Assembly (NCBI RefSeq): GCF_016785085.1
Contig: NZ_JAENHO010000004.1
Coordinates: forward strand, 372,001-436,000
DNA from: Paractinoplanes lichenicola
Lineage (GTDB): Bacteria > Actinomycetota > Actinomycetes > Mycobacteriales > Micromonosporaceae
Length of the DNA stretch: 64,000 nt
Reading direction: 5' to 3'
Within the stretch, counting starts at the first letter, position 1, and each line of letters starts with the position of its first letter. Made by a program: the position numbers and the translations under genes. This document shows, piece after piece, positions 48,652 to 56,716 of the stretch. The notes under the pieces are model-generated. The model saw only the letters and a program-made list of their open reading frames with translations. It made no database searches and was not told the origin of the DNA.

Positions 48652-49959
48652 ATGCTCGCCATGTTGGTGGACGAAGTGGTGCAGCTGGGGCAGGAAGCGG
48701 CAAAGCTTGCCGCCGCTCCGCTGTGGCCGCTCGCCGACGACGAGATCACCGCGGGCCTGGCGGCGGCCCATCGGCTGGAACAAGTCGCGGTGGCGTTGCA
48801 GGCCCGGTTGACGCATCATGCCGACGAGCTGGGTCTGACCACCAGGAACGGCTACCGCGGCACCAAGGCCTGGTTGCGGGAGCAGTTGCTCCTCGATCCG
48901 AGCGCGGCTCGCGACCTCGCGAACCGCGCCACCGTCCTGGCCCGTCACCCCGCCGTGGAGCAGGCCCTGATCGACGGGCGAGTCGACGTCCGGCAGGCGA
49001 CGGAGATCGCGGCCCTCACGCAGACCGCGGCCGACGGCCTGGCCGAACTGCGCCAGGCCGACCCGGCGATCCTTGACCCAGCGGCGGCCGACGAGATCGT
49101 TCGGCAGGCCACCACCGCCCTGATCGACTGGGCCGACCGGCTACCCGCGTATCAGCTGCGCCACATCGGCGGACGCATCCTGGCCCACGTCGCCCCGCAT
49201 GTGGCTGAACGGGCCGATCAGCTCGCCCTGGCCCGGCAGGAGGACCGCGCTCATCAGGCCCGGGGCTTCACCATGTCCCATCCGGCGGCAGGCCTGGTGC
49301 GCCTGTCCGGCATGCTCGGCCTGGAGGAGGCGGCCGTGGTGCAGGCCGCCTTGCACCCGCTGTGCCGGCCCCTTCCGGACGACGACCGGCGGCCCGCACA
49401 ACGCCGGGCCGACGCGCTGATCGACATCTGCCGGCTCGCCCTGCGTACCGGGGAATTGCCCGAGTCCGGCGGCGAACCCGTCCAGCTGACGGTCGCCGTC
49501 AAGTTCGACCCGCTCACCCGGGCCCTCGGCACAGCCGCCACCGACACCGGGCAGCGACTGTCCGCCGCGGCCGCACGGCGGTTCGCCTGCGACGCCAAGA
49601 TCCTGCCCGCCGTCCTCGGCGGCGAAGGCCAGGTCCTCGACCTCGGACGCAGCCACCGCCTGCCGACCGGGCCGCTCCGGCGCGCGCTGCATCTACGCGA
49701 CGGTGGCTGCACGTTCCCCGGCTGCGATCGCCCGCCACGGTGGACCGACGCACACCACCTTGTCAGCTGGATGGACGGCGGTCCGACCTGCCTTGAGAAT
49801 CTGGTGCTGCTCTGCCGCCACCATCATCGGCTGATCCATCACCCGACCGCGGGCTGGCAGATCCGTCTTGACGCCGATCAACGACCTGAGTTCATCCCGC
49901 CGGTGGACGTAGACCCGGCTCAACGGCCCCGCCGCAATCTCTACCACCCACGCCTGTAG
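48652..49959 (+). CDS. DUF222/13E12-type HNH endonuclease
   Basis: About 435 residues from ATG 48652 (MLAMLVDEVVQLGQ); a further in-frame start at 48661 is possible, and upstream codons to 48595 are less likely. Residues ~30-300 are a DUF222 helical domain (LTHHADELGLTTRNGYRGTK, LPAYQLRHIGGRILAHVAPH, ARGFTMSHPAAGLVRLSGML). The C-terminal HNH nuclease is intact: GGCTFPGCDRPPRWTDAHHL, then GGPTCLENLVLLCRHHHRLI, with two Cys pairs for zinc and the catalytic His. This family resembles the 13E12 repeat proteins of mycobacteria and is often multicopy; its biological role is unsettled. Confidence 0.88.
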   Translation: MLAMLVDEVVQLGQEAAKLAAAPLWPLADDEITAGLAAAHRLEQVAVALQARLTHHADELGLTTRNGYRGTKAWLREQLLLDPSAARDLANRATVLARHPAVEQALIDGRVDVRQATEIAALTQTAADGLAELRQADPAILDPAAADEIVRQATTALIDWADRLPAYQLRHIGGRILAHVAPHVAERADQLALARQEDRAHQARGFTMSHPAAGLVRLSGMLGLEEAAVVQAALHPLCRPLPDDDRRPAQRRADALIDICRLALRTGELPESGGEPVQLTVAVKFDPLTRALGTAATDTGQRLSAAAARRFACDAKILPAVLGGEGQVLDLGRSHRLPTGPLRRALHLRDGGCTFPGCDRPPRWTDAHHLVSWMDGGPTCLENLVLLCRHHHRLIHHPTAGWQIRLDADQRPEFIPPVDVDPAQRPRRNLYHPRL

Positions 49960-49972
49960 GCGGGGTGTCGCG

Positions 49973-50092
49973 GGCCTCCACCTCGTCCAGACCGGGCCGT
50001 CGGGGCGACCGCGCCAGGGTGCCGTTGCTCAGCGCCTCGCCGCCGTCGGGAACGGCGACCGAGATGTCGAAGCGCGCCTTGCCGGGGTGGCG
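49973..50092 (-). pseudogene. Fragment of an M1 metallopeptidase gene
   Basis: Read leftward from ~50092 this gives HPGKARFDISVAVPDGGEAL, then SNGTL. The intact M1 peptidase gene 2 kb away encodes HPADKARFDISVAVPTGVEV and LSNGTL, at residues 166-191. Nucleotide similarity continues through CTGGACGAGGTGGAG. Only ~40 codons of the ~460-codon gene are present, without start, stop or zinc motif, so this is a partial duplication or the relic of a paralogue. Confidence 0.8.
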
Positions 50093-50220
50093 CCCTGCCG
50101 ATCGAGCGTCTGCTCCAACGTACGAAGATCCTCGTCACGGCCGACGAACGGGTTGGCCGGCGCACGAGGAGAACCCTCCAACCGAGCCGGCATCGGCACC
50201 GGAAGCCTGCACACCCCCAT
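50093..50220 (-). pseudogene. Fragment of an NB-ARC/STAND regulator gene
   Basis: From ATG 50220 the frame reads MGVCRLPVPMPARLEGSPRA, then PANPFVGRDEDLRTLEQTLD, the segment that in AfsR-like and NB-ARC regulators lies just before the Walker A loop (P-x-FVGRxxEL). The frame then runs into the M1 peptidase fragment and loses similarity before any P-loop. It is an orphan ~43-residue piece, abutting the peptidase relic, and marks a recombination or deletion scar. The rest of the interval up to 50327 shows nothing I can identify. Confidence 0.65.
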
Positions 50221-50327
50221 GGCACATGCCTGCACCCGGCCAACCCGGACTGGAATCGCCGGACGGACATCACCTGGCGATGATCGGCAAACCACCCGAA
50301 AGCGGAGGTGGCGGCAGTCGAAGACTG

Positions 50328-50750
50328 TCAGCCCGGAGGGGCGTCCAGGGGGTCGGAGAGGGTGCCGCGGAACATCATGCGGAAGTGGGAGATGCTGTAG
50401 CCCAGGTTGCGGGTGTAGCAGCTGCCGCCGACGCGGTCGACGTAGTCGATGTAGCTGCCGCTGAGGGGGTAGATCCGCAGACGGACCTCCCAGTCGTCGT
50501 TCTCGTTGTCGCAGACTCGGATGTTGCGGATCTGGTCCTCGTTGGATGTGTTGCTGCTGACCGTTACCGAGCCGAGGTCGTCGCCCCACGTCGTTTCGTT
50601 GACGCCGATCTGGTACGTGTAGCTGGGGCCGTTCTGGTGCTCGGTGTAGCGGAACTTCCAGCTCGCGGCGAAGGCCGGGGCCGGGTTGGCGAGCAGCGAG
50701 CCCGCGACCATCACCGCGCCCGCCGTCAGGGCACTCAGGAGACGTTTCAT
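50328..50750 (-). CDS. Small secreted protein, unknown function
   Basis: 140 residues with a clear signal peptide (MKRLLSALTAGAVMVAGSLL, cleavage near AFA|AS). The mature domain is ~110 residues, aromatic and beta-rich (WKFRYTEHQNGPSYTYQIGV, DNENDDWEVRLRIYPLSGSY) with two Cys (RVCDN, GSCYTRN). Family not recognised. It lies between relics and the DUF5937-ArsR gene. Confidence 0.7.
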   Translation of the reverse strand: MKRLLSALTAGAVMVAGSLLANPAPAFAASWKFRYTEHQNGPSYTYQIGVNETTWGDDLGSVTVSSNTSNEDQIRNIRVCDNENDDWEVRLRIYPLSGSYIDYVDRVGGSCYTRNLGYSISHFRMMFRGTLSDPLDAPPG

Positions 50751-50808
50751 GCGGAGGACGGTAGGGCCGGCAGTGCAGGGGCCCCAACGTCTTTCGACGG
50801 CGGTCGAA

Positions 50809-51804
50809 TCATGGATAAAGCTCGAGCAGGGCCCGGCCGCGGTCGGTCAGGCGGTAGTAGACGGTGTTGCCCTGCCGGTGGGCGCTGACCGTGTCGCCCG
50901 CCAGCAGGACGGTCAGGTGATGCGAGACGGTGCTGGGGGCCAGGCCGAGCTCGTCGGCCAGTTCGCTGGTCGTGGCGGCCCGGGCCAGCCGGCGCAGGAT
51001 CACCGTCGGGCGGGGGCCGAGCAGCGCGGCCAGCGGGTCGTCGCGGCCGCGGGGGCGGGCCTCGTTGTCGAACAGGGCCAGGTTGGGCGGGGCGTACGAG
51101 AATCGCACCCCGCCGGTGGTGGTGAGCGCGCCGGTGAGGTTGGCGCTGTAGGTCAGGGGTGCGCTGACGACCGGGACCAGGGTGAGTGACCGCGCCCGGA
51201 GCTGGCGGGACGCGCCGCCGGGGGAGCGGGGCTCGTGGCGCAGCCTGTCCGGTCCGATGCTGAGGCTGGGATGCAGGCGCTCCAGCAGGCGCCGGGTGGG
51301 CCCGTCGACTAGCGCACCCTCCAGCAGTTCGGCCTCGCGTCGCAGCCGGCCGAACAGGTCGGGGTAGACGCGCCGGACGACGAGGTCGTGATAGCGGCGC
51401 AGCGTGTCGACGTACGCGCCGAGGGCCCGGGCCGGGGCGTCCAGCCACGACCGGAAATGCTCCGGGACGTCGCCCGTGAACTCGTCGGCGATGGCCGTAC
51501 GGATGTCGCCGCCCGCCTCGCCGATCAGCTCGAGCTCCTCGGCGAAGGTCATCGTGCCGGGGCGGCCCGGGTGCAGCGCGTCGGGGATGCGGGGGTCGTG
51601 GCGGTTGCCGATCGGGGCCAGGGCCGACAGGTCGAGCGGCCGGGCCAGCGAGTGGATCGCCGCCTGCACGGCGCTCGGCAGCCGGCCCCGCAGCACCCCG
51701 AACGCCTCGACCACGCTGGTCATGGTGGTGCTGAGCGGGCTGACCGACACCGCGACCGGCAGCCGGCTGACATCACCGACGAGGACGTCGACCGCGGCCT
51801 TCAC
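50809..51804 (-). CDS. DUF5937/ArsR-family transcriptional regulator
   Basis: 331 residues from GTG 51804, which overlaps the M1 peptidase stop by 4 nt (GTGA). The long N-terminal DUF5937 region begins VKAAVDVLVGDVSRLPVAVS and continues through MTSVVEAFGVLRGRLPSAVQ. The C-terminal ArsR-type winged helix is LLGPRPTVILRRLARAATTS, then ELADELGLAPSTVSHHLTVL and the wing NTVYYRLTDRGRALLELYP. No metal-binding Cys cluster is visible. It is translationally coupled to the upstream secreted peptidase, an unusual pairing. Confidence 0.87.
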   Translation of the reverse strand: MKAAVDVLVGDVSRLPVAVSVSPLSTTMTSVVEAFGVLRGRLPSAVQAAIHSLARPLDLSALAPIGNRHDPRIPDALHPGRPGTMTFAEELELIGEAGGDIRTAIADEFTGDVPEHFRSWLDAPARALGAYVDTLRRYHDLVVRRVYPDLFGRLRREAELLEGALVDGPTRRLLERLHPSLSIGPDRLRHEPRSPGGASRQLRARSLTLVPVVSAPLTYSANLTGALTTTGGVRFSYAPPNLALFDNEARPRGRDDPLAALLGPRPTVILRRLARAATTSELADELGLAPSTVSHHLTVLLAGDTVSAHRQGNTVYYRLTDRGRALLELYP

Positions 51805-53183
51805 GATGGGCGCGCCGGCTTCGACGGCGTGTACAGCCAGGCCTGGAAGAACGGGCCCAGGTCGCGGCCGGAGAGGCGTTCGGCCAGGGCGACGAACTGG
51901 GCGGTGGTGCCGTTGCCGTACCGGTGCTCGGCCGGCCAGGCGCGCAGGATCTTGAAGAAGGCCGGGTCGCCCACGGTCACGCGGAGCGCCTGCAGGGTCA
52001 TCGGGCCGCGGAAGTAGATCTCCGGTGTGATGACGGGGACGCCCGGGTCGCCCAGCGGCAGGGTCCACACCGTGTCGTCGTCCGGGAAGCCGTCGTAGTA
52101 CTCGTCGAAGAGTTGTTGGGCCGGGGCGTCGCCGGTGTGCTCGGACCAGAGCCACTCGGCGTAGACGGCGAAGGCCTCGTTGAGCCAGATGTCCTGCCAC
52201 CTGGTCAGCGAGACGCTGTCGCCGAACCACTGGTGCGCGTTCTCGTGCACGACCACATTGGGGTTGGGGCCGCGGCGGAAGTGGCTCGTGCCGTACGTGG
52301 GCCGGGTTTGGGTCTCGAGCGAATACGGCAGCGCGTCGGGTGGGGTGACGACGCCGCCCTGCGACTCGAACGGGTACGGGCCGAAGAGGCTGCTCTCCCA
52401 GGCGACGATCTCGGCGGTGCGGCCGACGCTGGCCCGGGCGGCCGCTTCGAGCTCGGGGGTGAGCAGCTGGGAGTACGCGATTATCGAGTTGCGGGTCCTC
52501 TCGATGTCGTACTGCCCGATCGCCAGGAAGGCCAGATAGGTGGCCATGGGGTGGGCCGAGTGCCAGCTCCACCTCGTCCAGCCCGGCCCGTCGGGGGACG
52601 GCGGGTGTGGCAGTGTGCCGTTGCTCAGCACCTCGACACCGGTGGGAACGGCGACCGAGATGTCGAAGCGCGCCTTGTCGGCCGGGTGGTCGTTGGCCGG
52701 GAACCACCACCACGCCGCCTCGGGCTCGCCGGCCGCCACGGCGCCGTCGGGAGTGCGGAACCAGGCGCCGGTTGTGCTGGACGGAATGCCTGAATAGGCC
52801 ACCCGTACGGTCATGGTGTGGCCCCGGCGCAGCGGCCGGGCCGGCGTCACGACCAGCTCGTGGTCGCCGCTGCGGGCGAACCGGGCGGCCCGGCCGTCGA
52901 CAGTCACGGACTTCACGCCCAGCCGGAAGTCGAGATCGAAGCGGCTCAGATCCTGCGTGGCCCGGGCCTTGATGGTCGTGCTGCCGGAAAGCTCGTCGGT
53001 GGCGGGCTGATAGCGCAGGCGGATGTCGTAGTGCTCGACGTCGTAGCCCCCGTTGCCGTAATCGGGGTAGTAGCTGTCACCGATGCCCGCCGCACCCGGC
53101 TGCGGCGGCGCGGCCTGCGCGGGCGCGACGGGACCGGCCAGGACCATCACGACGGCGCTCAGCACCGCTGCCATCCGCCTCAT
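51801..53183 (-). CDS. Secreted M1 family zinc metallopeptidase
   Basis: 460 residues with a signal peptide (MRRMAAVLSAVVMVLAGPVA, then PAQA|AP). The aminopeptidase N-type N-domain (YDVEHYDIRLRYQPATDELS) is followed by the catalytic domain with zinc site HENAH (His313, Glu314, His317) and the third ligand Glu336 in WLNEAFAVYAEW. The exopeptidase GxMEN loop is replaced by GGVVTPPDAL, as in a secreted actinobacterial subgroup, so strict aminopeptidase behaviour is uncertain. At 460 residues it lacks the large C-terminal domain of PepN. Part of it is duplicated as a relic at 49973-50092. Confidence 0.9.
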   Translation of the reverse strand: MRRMAAVLSAVVMVLAGPVAPAQAAPPQPGAAGIGDSYYPDYGNGGYDVEHYDIRLRYQPATDELSGSTTIKARATQDLSRFDLDFRLGVKSVTVDGRAARFARSGDHELVVTPARPLRRGHTMTVRVAYSGIPSSTTGAWFRTPDGAVAAGEPEAAWWWFPANDHPADKARFDISVAVPTGVEVLSNGTLPHPPSPDGPGWTRWSWHSAHPMATYLAFLAIGQYDIERTRNSIIAYSQLLTPELEAAARASVGRTAEIVAWESSLFGPYPFESQGGVVTPPDALPYSLETQTRPTYGTSHFRRGPNPNVVVHENAHQWFGDSVSLTRWQDIWLNEAFAVYAEWLWSEHTGDAPAQQLFDEYYDGFPDDDTVWTLPLGDPGVPVITPEIYFRGPMTLQALRVTVGDPAFFKILRAWPAEHRYGNGTTAQFVALAERLSGRDLGPFFQAWLYTPSKPARPS

Positions 53184-53247
53184 AGCCGGACGCTATCGAA
53201 CTCCGTTGATCCTTTGTGCCCCGTGCCGCTCGTGACGGTCGGAGCGG

Positions 53248-53544
53248 TCAGCGGCGGTCGGCGGCGGCGTAGGAGATGGCTGCGGTGGCGGCGGAGACGG
53301 CCAGGACCGCGGGCCAGGAGCCAATTTTCTTGGCCAGCGGGTGGGACAGGCCGAAGGCGCCGACATACGTGGCGACCAGCGCCGTGGTGACGGCCGGGGA
53401 CGTGTGGCGCGACCATTCGCGGCCCGCGAGGACGCCGCCGGCGGCCAGGACCGCGCCGCCCAGCGGGCGGATGCCGGTGCGGCGGGCCAGTTGCCAGCCG
53501 CCGATCAGGGAGGTCGTGGTGATCGCCGCCGTGGGGATGCGCAT
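53248..53544 (-). CDS. Small membrane protein, unknown function
   Basis: 98 residues with three hydrophobic segments (GGAVLAAGGVLAG; SPAVTTALVATYVGAFGLSH; WPAVLAVSAATAAISYAAAD) and short charged loops. It starts 9 nt after the stop of the YjbR gene upstream and may be cotranscribed. Family not recognised. Confidence 0.6.
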   Translation of the reverse strand: MRIPTAAITTTSLIGGWQLARRTGIRPLGGAVLAAGGVLAGREWSRHTSPAVTTALVATYVGAFGLSHPLAKKIGSWPAVLAVSAATAAISYAAADRR

Positions 53545-53553
53545 GGGGGAAGG

Positions 53554-53898
53554 TTACCGGGGCGGGCGTTCCTTCTTGGGCAGCCGCGCCACCACATCGT
53601 CGTACGAGGAATCGACGGCCTCGAGCAGCTCGTCGTCGGGGATCGCGCCGGTCAGGCGCAGGCGGTTCCAGCCGTAGCGGCCGATGTAGGCCAGGGGCTC
53701 GGCGTCCTTCGGGTAGCGGGTCAGCCACTCGTCGGCGACCGTGCGGTCCTTGCCGCATTTGACGCCGACCGCATCCGCCGAGCCGCAGAACGCGAAGATC
53801 TTGCTGCCCACCTTGACGACCGTGTCGCCCTCCCAGGGCTGGTCGGCCCAGGCGCCGGGCTTGCCGAGGCAGTGAGCGAGCAGTTCTTGCGGATCCAT
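53554..53898 (-). CDS. MmcQ/YjbR family protein
   Basis: 114 residues: MDPQELLAHCLGKPGAWADQ, KIFAFCGSADAVGVKCGKDR, LAYIGRYGWNRLRLTGAIPD, and the C-terminal helix DELLEAVDSSYDDVVARLPK. This is the whole of the YjbR CyaY-like fold, a DNA-binding-like domain of unknown role, at normal family length. It is divergent from the P450 gene with a 46-bp spacer. Confidence 0.88.
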   Translation of the reverse strand: MDPQELLAHCLGKPGAWADQPWEGDTVVKVGSKIFAFCGSADAVGVKCGKDRTVADEWLTRYPKDAEPLAYIGRYGWNRLRLTGAIPDDELLEAVDSSYDDVVARLPKKERPPR

Positions 53899-53944
53899 GG
53901 ACTGCAGCCTATGCCGGGCGGGTCGGGGATCGTACGGTGAAGCG

Positions 53945-55219
53945 ATGGACGTCGTTCTTCCGGACGGGCCCGGCAGTCCGCGCCTCGTTCAGGTGCTGCA
54001 GTTCGCCGCCTCACGGCGCGGGACGATGCGGCGGATGCGGGACAGGTACGGCTCGGCGTTCACCGTGCAGTCGCTGAACCTGGGGCGGATGGTGATGCTG
54101 TCCGACCCGCAGGAGGTGCGGGAGCTGCTGCAGGCGGCGCCCGAGCTGGCCGACACCCCGGACGCCAATCTGGGCTCGGTGCTCGGGCCGGGGTCGATGT
54201 TCGCGATCGCGGGCGAGGAGCACCGCCGGCAGCGCAAGTTGCTCACGCCGCCGTTTCATGGGCGCCGGCTGCGGGCGTACGAGGGGATCATCGAGGTCGA
54301 GACGCGGCGCGAGACGGCGTCGTGGCCGATGAACAAGCCGTTCCCGGTCATGCCGTCGACCATGCGGATCACCCTCAACGTCATTCTGCGCGCGGTCTTC
54401 GGGGCCGACGGGGACGAGCTGGACGAGCTGCGCGTGCTGCTGCCCAAGGCCGTACGGCTGGGGTCGGTGCTGGCCGTGCTGCCGGTGTTGCGGCTCGAGC
54501 TGGGCGGGCAGGGGCCGGGCGCCCGGTTCGCGCGGCATCGGCGGCGCTACGACGAGATCGTGGACGTGCTCATCGCGCGGGCGAAGGCCGACCCGCGGCT
54601 GGCCGAGCGGGAAGACGTGCTGGCCATGCTGGTGCAGTCGCGTTACGACGACGGGTCGGCGATGAGCCGCGACCAGATCGCCGACCAGCTGCTGACCCTG
54701 CTCGCGGCCGGGCACGAGACCACGGCGACCACGCTGGCCTGGGCCGTCGAGCGGCTGCGACGCCATCCCGAGGTGCTGGCGAGACTGAACGACGCCGGGG
54801 ACGAGCTGTTCGACGCGACGGTCACCGAGGTGCAGCGGGTGCGCCCGGTCATCGAGATGACGTCGCGGCAGGTGCGGGCGGAGTCGCTGCGGATCGGCCG
54901 CTGGACGTTTCCCCGCGGCACCGTGGTCACCGCCGGCATCGCCCTGGTGCACGACGACGCGACGTTGTTCCCCGAGCCGGAGCGCTTCGACCCGGACCGG
55001 TTCCTGAGGGCCCGGGCCGACGGCTGGATCCCGTTCGGCGGGGGAGTGCGGCGCTGCCTCGGGGCCGCGTTCGCCTCGCTCGAGATGCGCGTCGTCCTGC
55101 GGACGATCCTGCGCGATTTCGTGCTCGAGCCGACCACCGCCGCGCCGGAACGCTCGCACAACCGGGGCATCGCCGTGGCCCCGGCCCGTGGCGGCCTAGC
55201 TGTGGTCCGGCGTCGCTAG
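53945..55219 (+). CDS. Cytochrome P450
   Basis: 424 residues from ATG 53945 (MDVVLPDGPGSPRLVQVLQF). Heme ligand loop FGGGVRRCLGAAFASLEMRV with the Cys thiolate, I-helix AAGHETTATTLAWAVERLRR with the acid-Thr pair, and meander FDPDRFLRA are intact. The ExxR is EVQR in the K helix. It is soluble, without an anchor. The pattern (HRRQRKLLTPPFHGRRLRAY) resembles class IV-like/CYP110-type enzymes that act on fatty acids or terpenes. No ferredoxin gene is adjacent. The 3' end overlaps a convergent GGDEF gene by 24 nt. Confidence 0.92.
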   Translation: MDVVLPDGPGSPRLVQVLQFAASRRGTMRRMRDRYGSAFTVQSLNLGRMVMLSDPQEVRELLQAAPELADTPDANLGSVLGPGSMFAIAGEEHRRQRKLLTPPFHGRRLRAYEGIIEVETRRETASWPMNKPFPVMPSTMRITLNVILRAVFGADGDELDELRVLLPKAVRLGSVLAVLPVLRLELGGQGPGARFARHRRRYDEIVDVLIARAKADPRLAEREDVLAMLVQSRYDDGSAMSRDQIADQLLTLLAAGHETTATTLAWAVERLRRHPEVLARLNDAGDELFDATVTEVQRVRPVIEMTSRQVRAESLRIGRWTFPRGTVVTAGIALVHDDATLFPEPERFDPDRFLRARADGWIPFGGGVRRCLGAAFASLEMRVVLRTILRDFVLEPTTAAPERSHNRGIAVAPARGGLAVVRRR

Positions 55220-56662
55220 ATCGTGGTGCACGCGGTTGCGGCCGTTGTTCTTCGCCGTGTACATCGCCGTGTCGGCGCGGCGGAGCTCCGTCTCGGGGTT
55301 GGCGCCCGAACAGGCGGTGATCACGCCGATGCTGGCCCCGATGTAGACCGGCCGGGCCGGGGTGTCGAACGGCTCGGACAGCGCCGCGACGATGCGGTCG
55401 GCGACCGTCTTGGCCGTCTCGTCGTCGGTCCACGGCAGGATCACCGCGAACTCGTCGCCGCCCAGCCGGGCCACCACATCTCCCGTACGGACAATGGTGT
55501 TGATTCTCTGGGCCACCGCGACCAGCACCGCGTCGCCGGCTTCGTGGCCGCAGGTGTCGTTGACCGGCTTGAAGCCGTCGAGGTCGATGTAGAGCAGCGC
55601 GGTCGGGCCGACGGACTCGCCCAGCGCGGCCGCCCACCGGTCGTGGAACCGGCGGCGGTTGGCCAGGCCGGTCAGCTGGTCGGTGGTGGCCTGCTCCTCG
55701 ACCGCCCGCAAAGCGCCCGCCAGCAGCCGCACGAGGCCGTCCAGCCGCGCGATGACCAGCAGGAACAGCACCGTGCAGCCGGCCACGATGACCGGCACGT
55801 CGATCGGCATGCCGCGCAGCCACTCGATGGCCAGCACGGCCGGGGCCATCAGGCTCGCCACGGCCAGCGCGGCCACGCGGCGCCGGGGCGCGGGACTCTC
55901 GGCGGTCTGCGGGCTCCGCTCGGCCAGCGCGCGCACCGACGGGTGCAGCGCCGCGGCCCCGCCCAGCGCCTGCATGGCGATCCAGCCCAGGTCGACGATG
56001 TTGCCCGCGGTGTAGCCGATGCTCAGCTCGAGCAGCGCGTACCCGATGTCGGCGTACAGCAGGGCGGCGATGCTCGCGACGAGCAGCTTGAACGCCGGCG
56101 GGCGGTCGCCCTTGCCGGTGACCAGCCGCGAGAGCACGGTCAGGACCAGCAGGTCCGAGATCGGATAGGCCAGGGAGACCGCGCGGGCGAGCGGGCTCAG
56201 GTCCTCGGCCCGCACGTACGGCACGATCAGGAACACCCAGGCCAGCATCGCCGCGCCGGTCGAGAGCACGAGCGCGTCGATCAGGCCGGGCCGGTCACGT
56301 CCGGGGCGGCGGGCCCGCACCAGGCCGACGACCGAGATCGCGAGCAGCACCGCGAAGGTCAGGTACAGCACATCCACGTACGAGGGGAAGACGTCGCCGC
56401 CCGTGGTGAAGTGCTGGATCCAGTACGCCACCTCGGCCAGCGCGAAGCAGGCCCGCGCGGCCGCCATCAGATACCACGGCCACCGTACGGCCGGCTTGTG
56501 CCGCCGCACCCCGGCCACGATCGCCACGGCGGCCGACATGCCGACGCCCGCCACGATGGTGGCCTGCACCCACTCCGCGGGGAACGCGTAGTAGACGACG
56601 CCCGCCACGGCGCAGACGGCGAGGTAGACCTGCCAGGCAGCAAACCGCCACCGATCCACCAC
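55196..56662 (-). CDS. Multi-pass membrane diguanylate cyclase (GGDEF)
   Basis: 488 residues from GTG 56662. About nine transmembrane helices (residues ~10-310) form an uncharacterised sensor, followed by a GGDEF domain with intact active site (ARLGGDEFAVILP, near 399-411) and DQLTGLANRRRF. No EAL domain. A paralogue of the same architecture lies at 60949-62397. The ribosome-binding site AGGGGG lies within the 3' arm of a 12-bp hairpin (56666-56710), implying translational control. Confidence 0.9.
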   Translation of the reverse strand: MVDRWRFAAWQVYLAVCAVAGVVYYAFPAEWVQATIVAGVGMSAAVAIVAGVRRHKPAVRWPWYLMAAARACFALAEVAYWIQHFTTGGDVFPSYVDVLYLTFAVLLAISVVGLVRARRPGRDRPGLIDALVLSTGAAMLAWVFLIVPYVRAEDLSPLARAVSLAYPISDLLVLTVLSRLVTGKGDRPPAFKLLVASIAALLYADIGYALLELSIGYTAGNIVDLGWIAMQALGGAAALHPSVRALAERSPQTAESPAPRRRVAALAVASLMAPAVLAIEWLRGMPIDVPVIVAGCTVLFLLVIARLDGLVRLLAGALRAVEEQATTDQLTGLANRRRFHDRWAAALGESVGPTALLYIDLDGFKPVNDTCGHEAGDAVLVAVAQRINTIVRTGDVVARLGGDEFAVILPWTDDETAKTVADRIVAALSEPFDTPARPVYIGASIGVITACSGANPETELRRADTAMYTAKNNGRNRVHHDLATPDHS

Positions 56663-56665
56663 GTA

Positions 56666-56710
56666 CCCCCTGCCGGTTGTCTGACCAGCCCTTGATCGAC
56701 CGGCAGGGGG
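56666..56710 (-). promoter_or_regulatory. 12-bp perfect hairpin burying the ribosome-binding site of the GGDEF gene
   Basis: On the transcribed strand CCCCCTGCCGGT is followed after 21 nt by ACCGGCAGGGGG, then TAC and GTG 56662. The stem is perfect and very GC-rich, and its 3' arm supplies the AGGGGG that would pair with 16S rRNA. The 5' arm begins 7 nt after the stop of the DUF1996 gene. There is no U-tract, so it is a poor intrinsic terminator. It may act as a translational lock, as an RNA-processing or terminator element for the upstream gene, or both. Confidence 0.7.
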
Positions 56711-56716
56711 ACGCCT

